From the NCBI GenBank assembly GCA_947489925.1, contig CANLFK010000066.1:1-11507 (forward strand): a stretch of DNA of 11,507 nucleotides, read 5' to 3'. A program made the translations under genes and the position numbers. Positions within the stretch are counted from its first letter, which is position 1. Each line of letters begins with the position of its first letter. The notes beneath the pieces were generated by a model. The model ran no database searches, was not told the origin of the DNA, and worked only from the letters and a program-made list of their open reading frames with translations. Source of the DNA: Candidatus Caenarcanales bacterium (GTDB lineage Bacteria; Cyanobacteriota; Vampirovibrionia; Caenarcaniphilales; Caenarcanaceae). Shown in pieces: positions 6,167-11,507 of this stretch.

Positions 6167-7369
6167 TTATTGCCATGCTTGTGAATTTTGCCCGAAGAAT
6201 TTTTCTTTCCATTTTATTTTTTTATCGATAAATTTATATTTGTCAAGATTTCCAAGGGAGTTTTTATAAATAGTGCTTTGGCTTTGTCTTTCTTTAAAAA
6301 TTAAAAAATGTTCAAGCCCCGGAAAGTCGATTTCAAAAGCAATTTGACCTTTTAAACTTTGTCCAGCCATAATTTTATTCAAACCAATTCTTTGATAAGG
6401 CTCAGTCATCGAGAGCGTTGAAAAACCACCCTGATAAATAAGCCGATTATATGGGCCGAATAAAACCAAATCACTAGTAAATAAATTTAAATTAGTTTGA
6501 TTAGAAATATTAAGATTCAAAATTAAAATATCTTTCCCCAAGTCATCTTTGATTAATTGAGCTTTTTCCAATTCTAAATTCAAACCATTAATTCCAAAAT
6601 TAGGATTCACTTGTTCTTCAGGTCTTTCAGCTACTGGCAATAATAAAGACTGCTGTAAATTAATTTGAATTTCATCACCTGGCATTAAATAACCGGGCTT
6701 ACCTTTTTTTACAATTGAAGCCACAACGCCAACCAAAAGTCCAATCGCCGCTCCACCAGTCAAAATATATTCAGGTCTTAAAGCGGTTAAAATCATACCA
6801 GCAGTCTGAGTAGCCACTAAAGTTCCAGCCGCCGCTCCACCCAATGAATAAGCTCCTAATCTGGTAGCTCCTCTAAAAAATTCTTGTCTTTTATTAATTG
6901 GGGCTGGATTATTATGAGCCGCTTCACCAAATTGTAAATACTTTCCTTTTGGAGTCTTAAGTCCATCAAAAGAAACTTCAATATGTCCATTTCGTCCAAA
7001 ATGCTTTGGGGCAATTATCTGGGAAATCTTACCTAAAAAACGAGTACCTTTTGGCAAAATCAAATCTTTTTCAATATAAATATCTTTGTTCAATTCAGCT
7101 TCTAACGGAGAGCCAACTGCTGGAATATTAAATTTTTCTTCTAAATCCCAATTTTCCAAATAACTTCCTTGAGCCATGGGCAAAGATATAATTTTTAATT
7201 CAATTGGTGTTCCGTTCGGAATAGTTCTGGAAATATTTCCTTGTAAAATTAAGGTTTCAGGTTTTGGTATTTCTTCGGCTAATAATGGAGACAAGCAATT
7301 ATTTAATAAAAAACAAATTAGTAAAATTAATTGACATTCATAAAAATAAAATTTGATAGTAGTTTTCAT
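6167..7369 (-). CDS. Secreted TrbI/VirB10-like beta-barrel-domain protein with glycine-rich hydrophobic core
   Basis: A 400-residue exported protein. A signal peptide (1-31) ends L-L-A before E-E. Residues about 100-150 carry a pattern seen in TrbI/VirB10-type domains: D-L-I-L-P-K-G-T-R-F-L-G, then H-I-E-V-S-F-D-G-L, then P-K-G-K. A region at about 174-220 is small-residue and glycine rich (G-G-A-A-A-G, G-G-A-A-I-G-L-L-V-G), like glycine-zipper segments that insert into or sit against a membrane. A second L-P-x-G-D-like turn (M-P-G-D-E, 229-233) precedes a C-terminal beta domain (about 262-350). No conjugation or type IV secretion genes are near, so this may be a stand-alone envelope protein. 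The ATG at 7369 has no Shine-Dalgarno sequence. Domain assignment is moderate, function unknown. Confidence 0.65.
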   Translation of the reverse strand: MKTTIKFYFYECQLILLICFLLNNCLSPLLAEEIPKPETLILQGNISRTIPNGTPIELKIISLPMAQGSYLENWDLEEKFNIPAVGSPLEAELNKDIYIEKDLILPKGTRFLGKISQIIAPKHFGRNGHIEVSFDGLKTPKGKYLQFGEAAHNNPAPINKRQEFFRGATRLGAYSLGGAAAGTLVATQTAGMILTALRPEYILTGGAAIGLLVGVVASIVKKGKPGYLMPGDEIQINLQQSLLLPVAERPEEQVNPNFGINGLNLELEKAQLIKDDLGKDILILNLNISNQTNLNLFTSDLVLFGPYNRLIYQGGFSTLSMTEPYQRIGLNKIMAGQSLKGQIAFEIDFPGLEHFLIFKERQSQSTIYKNSLGNLDKYKFIDKKIKWKEKFFGQNSQAWQ

Positions 7370-7400
7370 AATATCTTATACACGGTTTAGCTTTTGTGTG

Positions 7401-7498
7401 GTCGTAAAATTTATTTAATGTGAGTTCTACGACTAAAAAAATACAAAAATTCTTGATAGTTTTTATTTAGGATTTTTCGGTAATCGAACTCACATTAA
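7401..7498. repeat. Nested inverted repeats between the TrbI-like and phosphatase genes
   Basis: A perfect 13-bp inverted repeat, TTAATGTGAGTTC (7415-7427) and GAACTCACATTAA (7486-7498), encloses 58 bp. A second perfect 6-bp pair, GTCGTA (7401-7406) and TACGAC (7428-7433), places the left 13-bp arm inside its loop. The two pairings together would make a pseudoknot in RNA. The outer arms end in TTAA. The whole looks like the ends of a small mobile element, a recombination site, or a structured transcript end for the phosphatase mRNA; I cannot tell which. Confidence 0.6.
7467..7497. repeat. Direct repeat, left copy, 31 bp
   Basis: TTAGGATTTTTCGGTAATCG followed by AACTCACATTA. It matches the right copy at 8868-8897 except for one extra A. 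It overlaps the right arm of the 13-bp inverted repeat and contains the small palindrome TTCG-GTAAT-CGAA. Confidence 0.85.
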
Positions 7499-7552
7499 TT
7501 TACTAGCAATCCCACATTTTATGTCTATTTTTATCTCTCGAACTTATCTTGT

Positions 7553-8509
7553 TTATGTAGCTTTCTGGAGATAATTCAAGGCATTACTCTTTTTATCTGG
7601 TAGATTTGATTGATCATATGAATTTCTATCAAAAGTATACACAAGTGCTTCTCCACTATTTGCACTGTCTGCCACAATACTGCCTAGCTCACCGCCTCCT
7701 GAAGCAGCTTCCAGTTGATGATTTACAACATAGCCAGTACCTTGATGACCAATAAGCAAGACATCATGACCTTGAGTAAGCCATGGTAGAGCCAAATGAT
7801 TAAAATATGTAGCTGTACGCTTATAAACATCTTGATAAGACTCACCCAGTAAAAGTGGTGTCATTGTTAGTCCTCTGCCTAATTCTATATTAGCTTTGCT
7901 TAAAAGCTCCAGATAAGCTTGACCCGGTTTTTCAATCCATCCTCTTCTAACTCTATTGCCCAAATCCTCTAATTCTGGGTGTTCTTGAAGTAACTTTGAT
8001 AATTTAGGTTTAGTCAAACCATTCCTAAGTAATGGACCATCATTACGACTGCGAAGGGCTTTTGTCAAATCGTATAATATAATGGGAAGTTTATCAAAAT
8101 ACTGACTAATTATTTCAAAGGTTTGCCTAGTCCTTAAAGCATCAGATATACCAATAAAACTTGGGTTGAAATTGTTTTTTCGAAATTGCTCACCGACTAA
8201 ATGAGCCTGCTCTATTCCTTTATCGCTAAGTCCAAGTCCCCAAGAATCAATACCACCGACAAATCTTTTTTCATTACCAGGATCTTGCCTTTTTCCGTGA
8301 GGCAATATAATAATTTTAGGATTTGGGTTCTCAAATGAAAGCGGCTCATTATTCTGAGTGAAAAAAGTTGCTTTCTTAGAAGTACTTAAATCTGCTCTCC
8401 AAGCGTCTTCTCTCGGAATCAAAGAATCATCATTATTTCTTCTTTCAAGAGCTTTTTTGAATTTATGTGGGCTAATATTGTCAGCACGAATTAGTGGAAT
8501 TAATACCAT
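7553..8509 (-). CDS. Histidine-phosphatase-superfamily protein with altered RHG motif
   Basis: A 318-residue protein of the phosphoglycerate-mutase-like (histidine phosphatase, branch 1) fold. The phosphohistidine is H71 in L-P-H-G-K-R. Downstream landmarks are intact: G-x-x-D-x-x-x-x-x-L-S-D-K-G (86-98), R126 in the S-D-A-L-R-T-R-Q-T segment, E223 in G-E-S-Y, and the second histidine H255 in I-G-H-Q-G. The first arginine of the RHG signature is proline (P70), which should weaken phosphate binding; R74 might substitute. About 60 residues precede the usual domain start and look soluble. The start is fixed by a strong AAGGAG five bases upstream, unlike most neighbours. The gene lies between direct repeats (7467-7497, 8868-8897), suggesting it arrived as a unit. 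Substrate unknown; sugar-phosphate, nucleotide or protein phosphatase roles all occur in the family. Confidence 0.8.
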   Translation of the reverse strand: MVLIPLIRADNISPHKFKKALERRNNDDSLIPREDAWRADLSTSKKATFFTQNNEPLSFENPNPKIIILPHGKRQDPGNEKRFVGGIDSWGLGLSDKGIEQAHLVGEQFRKNNFNPSFIGISDALRTRQTFEIISQYFDKLPIILYDLTKALRSRNDGPLLRNGLTKPKLSKLLQEHPELEDLGNRVRRGWIEKPGQAYLELLSKANIELGRGLTMTPLLLGESYQDVYKRTATYFNHLALPWLTQGHDVLLIGHQGTGYVVNHQLEAASGGGELGSIVADSANSGEALVYTFDRNSYDQSNLPDKKSNALNYLQKAT

Positions 8510-8514
8510 AACTT

Positions 8515-8520
8515 CTCCTT
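8515..8520 (-). promoter_or_regulatory. Strong Shine-Dalgarno AAGGAG of the histidine phosphatase gene
   Basis: On the minus strand AAGGAG lies five bases before the ATG at 8509. It decides the start codon and contrasts with the weak or absent sites of the other minus-strand genes. Confidence 0.8.
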
Positions 8521-8522
8521 CT

Positions 8523-8535
8523 CAGATTTAAACTG
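8523..8535. promoter_or_regulatory. Operator-like near-palindrome CAGATTTAAACTG, site 1
   Basis: It is within the 5' untranslated region of the phosphatase gene, three bases upstream of its Shine-Dalgarno sequence, and extends to CTCAG...CTGAG. Its exact recurrence at 8699-8711 in the same spacer suggests paired binding sites. Confidence 0.35.
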
Positions 8536-8698
8536 AGTTAAAAATAAAATTGAATTGTTGAAAAAATTTTGTAAAAGCTAAAATTTAGCGATTAAATGCC
8601 CGAACAACATCGCTTTGAACAAATATTTATAGATAGGATTTTCAAATAAATCACGATAATCAAAATTTTAAGTAAATAATTTATAGTAAAAACTGTGG

Positions 8699-8711
8699 CA
8701 GATTTAAACTG
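8699..8711. promoter_or_regulatory. Operator-like near-palindrome CAGATTTAAACTG, site 2
   Basis: Identical 13-mer 176 bp from site 1, extended to GCAG...CTGC by different flanking bases that also pair. The symmetry is kept while the sequence of the flank differs. Confidence 0.35.
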
Positions 8712-8867
8712 CGAAAAGGACTGAATCTAACAAGTAAAGAGACAACAATAATTGAAAAACATATAAACTAAAAATTAAAACTTAATATAATTAATAATAA
8801 ACTTTATGATAATTTGCAAGTGTTTTAATATTACTTTTCTCTTATCTTAAACGCAGTTCGACCTAAA

Positions 8868-8897
8868 TTAGGATTTTTCGGTAATCGACTCACATTA
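8868..8897. repeat. Direct repeat, right copy, 30 bp
   Basis: It matches 7467-7497 apart from one missing A. Its last three bases are the stop codon of the RecB/Cas4-like gene. It is bracketed by an 8-bp inverted repeat, ACCTAAAT (8861-8868) and ATTTAGGT (8897-8904), so the two copies have different flanks. Confidence 0.85.
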
Positions 8898-10055
8898 TTT
8901 AGGTTTTTTCAAAATAAGCGAATAAACTGTTTTGGGCGTATAAGCATTATTGATAATTTTTTGTTCTTCCAAACTAAAACATTCAAGATTCTCTTTGAGA
9001 GCTAGTTTTTTAATATCAATAAAATCATGTCCATTATCTAATTCTTTTAATATTTGCCAAATTCCAACTGGTGCAAAATTTCCTCTTTCCTGACGCTGAA
9101 GATTAGCATTATCTAAATTCATCAAATTATTTTCAATCATAAAAGCTTTTATTTTATCTTTTAGCTCTGTTAGTTTAATTTCAACTTCTTTTTTCTGTTC
9201 ATTCAGCTGATATGCGGCTTTTACCATTTCTTTCATTTGATCTGTATTTGAGCTTTCTTTTTCTTCCCAGTATTCATGAGTATATTCAGGACATTTACTT
9301 CGATAACCACAAAAATCACAAAAACCAGTACTAGGTGAATGTTTATAAAGGTTTTTATTTAGCCCTCTCTGTTCAATAGCCGTATCCATTTCTAATAAAG
9401 CTGATAAAATTTCACTTTGTGTTTCCCTTGCAGGATCATTAAAAATATCTAGCTCTCTGGTCGGGTAAAACCAACCAACTTTATTTACTTTTCTTTGCAA
9501 AATATCTTGCTCACAGCCATATGTATAAACAGCCAACTGCGGATCTGACTGAGCTTGTTGAGCAGTTTTAATATAATCAGTAATTTTATAATCAGTAATT
9601 GTTATTGTACCGTCTAATTCTTCATCAATACGGTCTACCGAGCCTTTTACCTTAAATAAATTATCAATATTAACGCTAAAATCTTTTTCGGTAAACAAAG
9701 GTAATTTGAAATCCCGCTTCTGTTCTCGTTTATAAAAATTTTCTAAGCATAAAAGACCTTTATCTAATTTAATAGCAATATCTTTGGCGGTCGCAATTTC
9801 TATCACCGAGGATTCTTCTTGCCATTTATCTGCAAAAGACTCTTTCCAAGCATCTAAAGTAATAAGTCCTTTTTTAAACTGCAAAGTTGTTTCGGATTTA
9901 GCATAGAAATTCTTAAAAAAAGTATGAATTAAACGACCTAAAATATTTTCTAAACTAGTTTCACTTTCCCAAAATTGCCTCTCTAAATAATGTCCATAAT
10001 ATTTTAATTGGCATTGATTCCATTCATTTAGCTTGCTAGCAGTATAAGTTTTCAT
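8895..10055 (-). CDS. RecB/Cas4-like PD-(D/E)XK nuclease with four-cysteine Fe-S signature
   Basis: A 386-residue protein of the PD-(D/E)XK RecB-type family (PDDEXK_1-like), acting on DNA ends in relatives such as Cas4, AddB and Dna2. Motifs in order: S7-x-L with C15 near the N-terminus, G-R-L-I-H44, G-S-V-D141-R-I-D, T-D155-Y-K157, Q173-x-x-x-Y177, and C246-x-x-C249-x5-C255. With C15 these cysteines form the usual 4Fe-4S knot. All catalytic residues are present. A helical, charged coiled-coil region (about 268-312) and a short C-terminal domain follow, making it longer than Cas4. No cas genes are nearby. It is downstream of the R-M methylase on the same strand after 249 nt, so a defence or DNA-repair role is plausible. 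The ATG at 10055 has only an AT-rich leader. Confidence 0.85.
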   Translation of the reverse strand: MKTYTASKLNEWNQCQLKYYGHYLERQFWESETSLENILGRLIHTFFKNFYAKSETTLQFKKGLITLDAWKESFADKWQEESSVIEIATAKDIAIKLDKGLLCLENFYKREQKRDFKLPLFTEKDFSVNIDNLFKVKGSVDRIDEELDGTITITDYKITDYIKTAQQAQSDPQLAVYTYGCEQDILQRKVNKVGWFYPTRELDIFNDPARETQSEILSALLEMDTAIEQRGLNKNLYKHSPSTGFCDFCGYRSKCPEYTHEYWEEKESSNTDQMKEMVKAAYQLNEQKKEVEIKLTELKDKIKAFMIENNLMNLDNANLQRQERGNFAPVGIWQILKELDNGHDFIDIKKLALKENLECFSLEEQKIINNAYTPKTVYSLILKKPK

Positions 10056-10304
10056 TGTTTTTTATTTAAAATTCATCTCAATTATTTGGCTTTAATATTA
10101 TTAATAAAGTTTATTATTTGTATAGTTTGCCAACTAAAAATTCTTGAAAAAAGTATTAAGTTTTGATTTTTTGCTTATGAAGCTTTCAGAATTTCTTAAA
10201 GAGTTAGATTATAAGATTGACCATTTTCAAGCAGAGACAATTAAATAACTGCTCCACATATTCCTAAAAAAGTTCTATAACTGGCAAAGATTCCAAATTA
10301 ATGT
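10056..10304. other. AT-rich spacer between the methylase and RecB-like genes
   Basis: A 249-nt spacer without a convincing gene, promoter or terminator. A 23-codon plus-strand ORF at 10177-10248 starts with M-K-L-S-E-F-L-K-E-L-D and continues in the same frame past its stop with protein-like sequence (Y-N-W-Q-R-F-Q-I-N-V-H), possibly a decayed gene, but too short to identify. Confidence 0.4.
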
Positions 10305-11507
10305 TCATGCTTTATACCTCTCAATCAATATTTTGTTATATTCTGGTTTTTTATTATTTAAAACCTTAAAGCTTGAACATATATGAATAAGCTCTTCTGA
10401 AGTGATTTGATATAGTTTTGCCACCATACAATCATTTTCAATTTTTAGTAAATCAACTTGCTTTTGAGTTTTGGGTATATCTTCTTTTGTTAAGTTGAAT
10501 TGATAAGCAAGTTCAACGAAATCATCATAATTATAATAAAGTGTTAGTTTTAGAGTATTTAGTATAAGTTTTTTATAGTTTTCATTACTTTCAAGTTCTT
10601 TATCAGAAGGCTGAGGAATTGGTAATCTTAAAATATAAGTTTTATTTACATTCATCTGAATCATCTGGCGAGCTATCCAATCAACTGAAATAGAATTAAA
10701 AATTGAAAGTAAAAATAATTGTTTCTCTAAAAAAAAGGTTTTTTGAGCATTGAAACTATATGAGCTAATTTCTGTATATAAACTATTCCCAGCACCACAA
10801 TTTTTAGGTAATAAACTAAATATCAAAGTTCTTTCATTAGTATCGCTTGCAATCGCCCTAAAGCCTAATCTAAAAAATTCACGATCATACTTTATAAACT
10901 TAGTTAATTCTTGTTTATTTTGTAAGCCCAGAGCCTGTAAAACTGCCTTTTCTTTACTCCCCTTGGAATCCCCCAAACCCCCAGGGGGCTTTTGAAGAGA
11001 GTTTTGAGTGTCCCCTTCGGGGAACGGCGTAAGCCGAGGGGGATATAATTCTCTATAAATATCATTAATCATGCGAGAAATTTCTTTGCTTTTTAGCCTT
11101 TCATCAAAAGCTTTTTGGTCTAGCCAATATTTAGGCTTCTCAAATTTAGAATTAAATTGCCATATCATTTTCCCTTCATAAAGAGGCAATAAACCCCCAA
11201 CCCCCTGAAAGGTGGCTTTTGAAGAAGGGTTTGAATGGCTGGTTCTTGAGTGCCCCTCTTCAGGGGACGCCGTAAGGCTGGGGTTGTTTTCAATAAATAA
11301 ATCTTTATCTGCTGTCATGTGAAGCTCATTTCTAAAATCAATATATTCTGGATTCAATTTAGGAAATAGAGAATAAGCTTTTTGAATTATAGATATATCT
11401 TTTTTGTCTTTCAGCTCTAAGTAAGCTAAGTGGTCTGGTGAAATTTGTTTAACTAAATCAAAATTATAATTAATAATATTTTCATTAGTCCACAAAATAT
11501 CGGGGTC
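10305..11507 (-). CDS. C-terminal part of a type IIG-like N6-adenine restriction-modification methylase (partial)
   Basis: The reading frame is open to the right edge of the window (residues D-P-D-I-L precede a TTG at 11493-11495 that is probably not a start), so this is the C-terminal ~400 residues of a larger protein. It resembles the target-recognition end of Eco57I/type IIG enzymes, which methylate adenine and often also cleave DNA. Landmarks are L-Y-E-G-K-M-I-W-Q-F, R-L-G-F-R-A-I-A-S-D-T-N-E-R-T-L-I, L-L-P-K-N-C, then R-L-P-I-P-Q-P. The catalytic N-P-P-Y and S-adenosylmethionine motifs must lie outside the window. Two GC-rich palindromic repeats (10970-11042 and 11194-11284) are inserted in frame. 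They add proline/glycine-rich stretches just before L-P-L-Y-E-G-K-M and just after D-I-Y-R-E-L. Despite them the frame is intact, so the protein may still work. Confidence 0.8.
   Translation of the reverse strand, partial: DPDILWTNENIINYNFDLVKQISPDHLAYLELKDKKDISIIQKAYSLFPKLNPEYIDFRNELHMTADKDLFIENNPSLTASPEEGHSRTSHSNPSSKATFQGVGGLLPLYEGKMIWQFNSKFEKPKYWLDQKAFDERLKSKEISRMINDIYRELYPPRLTPFPEGDTQNSLQKPPGGLGDSKGSKEKAVLQALGLQNKQELTKFIKYDREFFRLGFRAIASDTNERTLIFSLLPKNCGAGNSLYTEISSYSFNAQKTFFLEKQLFLLSIFNSISVDWIARQMIQMNVNKTYILRLPIPQPSDKELESNENYKKLILNTLKLTLYYNYDDFVELAYQFNLTKEDIPKTQKQVDLLKIENDCMVAKLYQITSEELIHICSSFKVLNNKKPEYNKILIERYKA
10970..11042. repeat. In-frame GC-rich palindromic element, copy B
   Basis: A GC-rich island in an AT-rich gene. 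On the plus strand it reads CCCCC-AAA-CCCCC-A-GGGGG, a CTTTTGAAGA core, the hairpin TCCCC-TTC-GGGGA (11011-11023) and the hairpin CGGC-GTAA-GCCG (11025-11036), ending in AGGGGGA. It is homologous to copy A at 11194-11284. On the coding strand it encodes P-P-R-L-T-P-F-P-E-G-D and K-P-P-G-G-L-G. Confidence 0.85.
11194..11284. repeat. In-frame GC-rich palindromic element, copy A
   Basis: This is a second, longer and more diverged copy of the same element: CCCCC-AA-CCCCC, GGTGGCTTTTGAAGA, an extra stretch near 11226-11245, CTTGAGTG, the hairpin CCCCT-CTTC-AGGGG (11253-11266) and the hairpin GCC-GTAA-GGC (11269-11278), ending in TGGGG. It encodes S-L-T-A-S-P-E-E-G and Q-G-V-G-G-L-L-P within the methylase. 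Confidence 0.85.

Larger units (their letters stand above)
8510..8894. other. 385-nt AT-rich intergenic region with two near-palindromic 13-mers
   Basis: No credible gene. It holds two identical 13-mers, CAGATTTAAACTG, at 8523-8535 and 8699-8711. Each is near-palindromic and extended by local symmetry (CTCAG/CTGAG in the first, GCAG/CTGC in the second). The palindrome GCTAAAATTTAGC is at 8577-8589. These could be operators for the phosphatase promoter on the minus strand, but no clear -35/-10 pair is seen. A 17-codon ORF at 8596-8649 is not supported as a gene. Confidence 0.5.

Noticed and set aside
8596..8649. 17-codon ORF starting M-P-E-Q-H-R-F in the long intergenic region.
   Set aside because: Very short, without a Shine-Dalgarno sequence or recognisable homology; expected by chance.
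10177..10248. Short plus-strand ORF of 23 codons (M-K-L-S-E-F-L-K-E-L-D...), with protein-like sequence continuing in frame after the stop.
   Set aside because: Too short, no ribosome binding site, and no family recognised; it may be a decayed gene but cannot be supported from this sequence alone.
10750..10995. Plus-strand ORF of 81 codons opposite the methylase gene, ending in the GC-rich repeat.
   Set aside because: Opposite a well-supported coding frame with family motifs; the ORF exists only because of the reverse complement.
11493..11495. TTG as the start codon of the methylase-like gene.
   Set aside because: The frame stays open to the window edge, the residues upstream (D-P-D-I-L) look coding, and the family needs a long N-terminal catalytic domain; the gene is cut by the window.

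Overview
This is an AT-rich bacterial window with mostly ordinary single-copy genes interrupted by several kinds of repeat. The low GC, AT-rich leaders without strong ribosome binding sites on most genes, and the mixture of a pilin-like peptide, a GT87-type membrane protein, coiled-coil PD-(D/E)XK proteins and a type IIG-like methylase fit an environmental, possibly uncultured low-GC lineage. A relative of the non-photosynthetic Cyanobacteria (Melainabacteria/Vampirovibrionia) is one possibility, but nothing here proves the taxon.

Plus-strand half (1-5605). A small Flp-pilin-like membrane peptide is followed by a hairpin-rich spacer and a GT87/DUF2029-type polytopic glycosyltransferase. Three tandem paralogs of a coiled-coil plus PD-(D/E)XK nuclease-fold protein follow, each with the same TATAAT-like box 34 nt before its ATG. 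The last ten codons of the GT87 gene, its stop codon and the following 76 nt are near-identical to the end and spacer of nuclease copy 2. The GT87 gene therefore appears to carry the tail of a fourth, lost or recombined, array unit. A class I CPD photolyase (phrB) closes this half.

Minus-strand half (5606-11507). Two secreted proteins come first: a small four-cysteine protein that abuts phrB tail to tail with no gap, and a TrbI/VirB10-like protein with a glycine-rich hydrophobic core. Next is a histidine-phosphatase-superfamily protein with PHG in place of the RHG signature. It is flanked by a 30-31 bp direct repeat, one copy of which forms an arm of a 13-bp inverted repeat. Then come a RecB/Cas4-like nuclease with a four-cysteine Fe-S signature and the C-terminal part of a type IIG-like restriction-modification methylase that runs off the right edge.

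The most striking features are (i) two copies of a GC-rich palindromic element inserted in frame inside the methylase gene, whose hairpins are preserved by a compensatory base-pair swap, and (ii) the tandem nuclease array whose tail is fused to an unrelated gene. The right end (RecB-like nuclease plus R-M methylase) looks like part of a defence region. I see no cas genes, CRISPR array, tRNA, rRNA or transposase.
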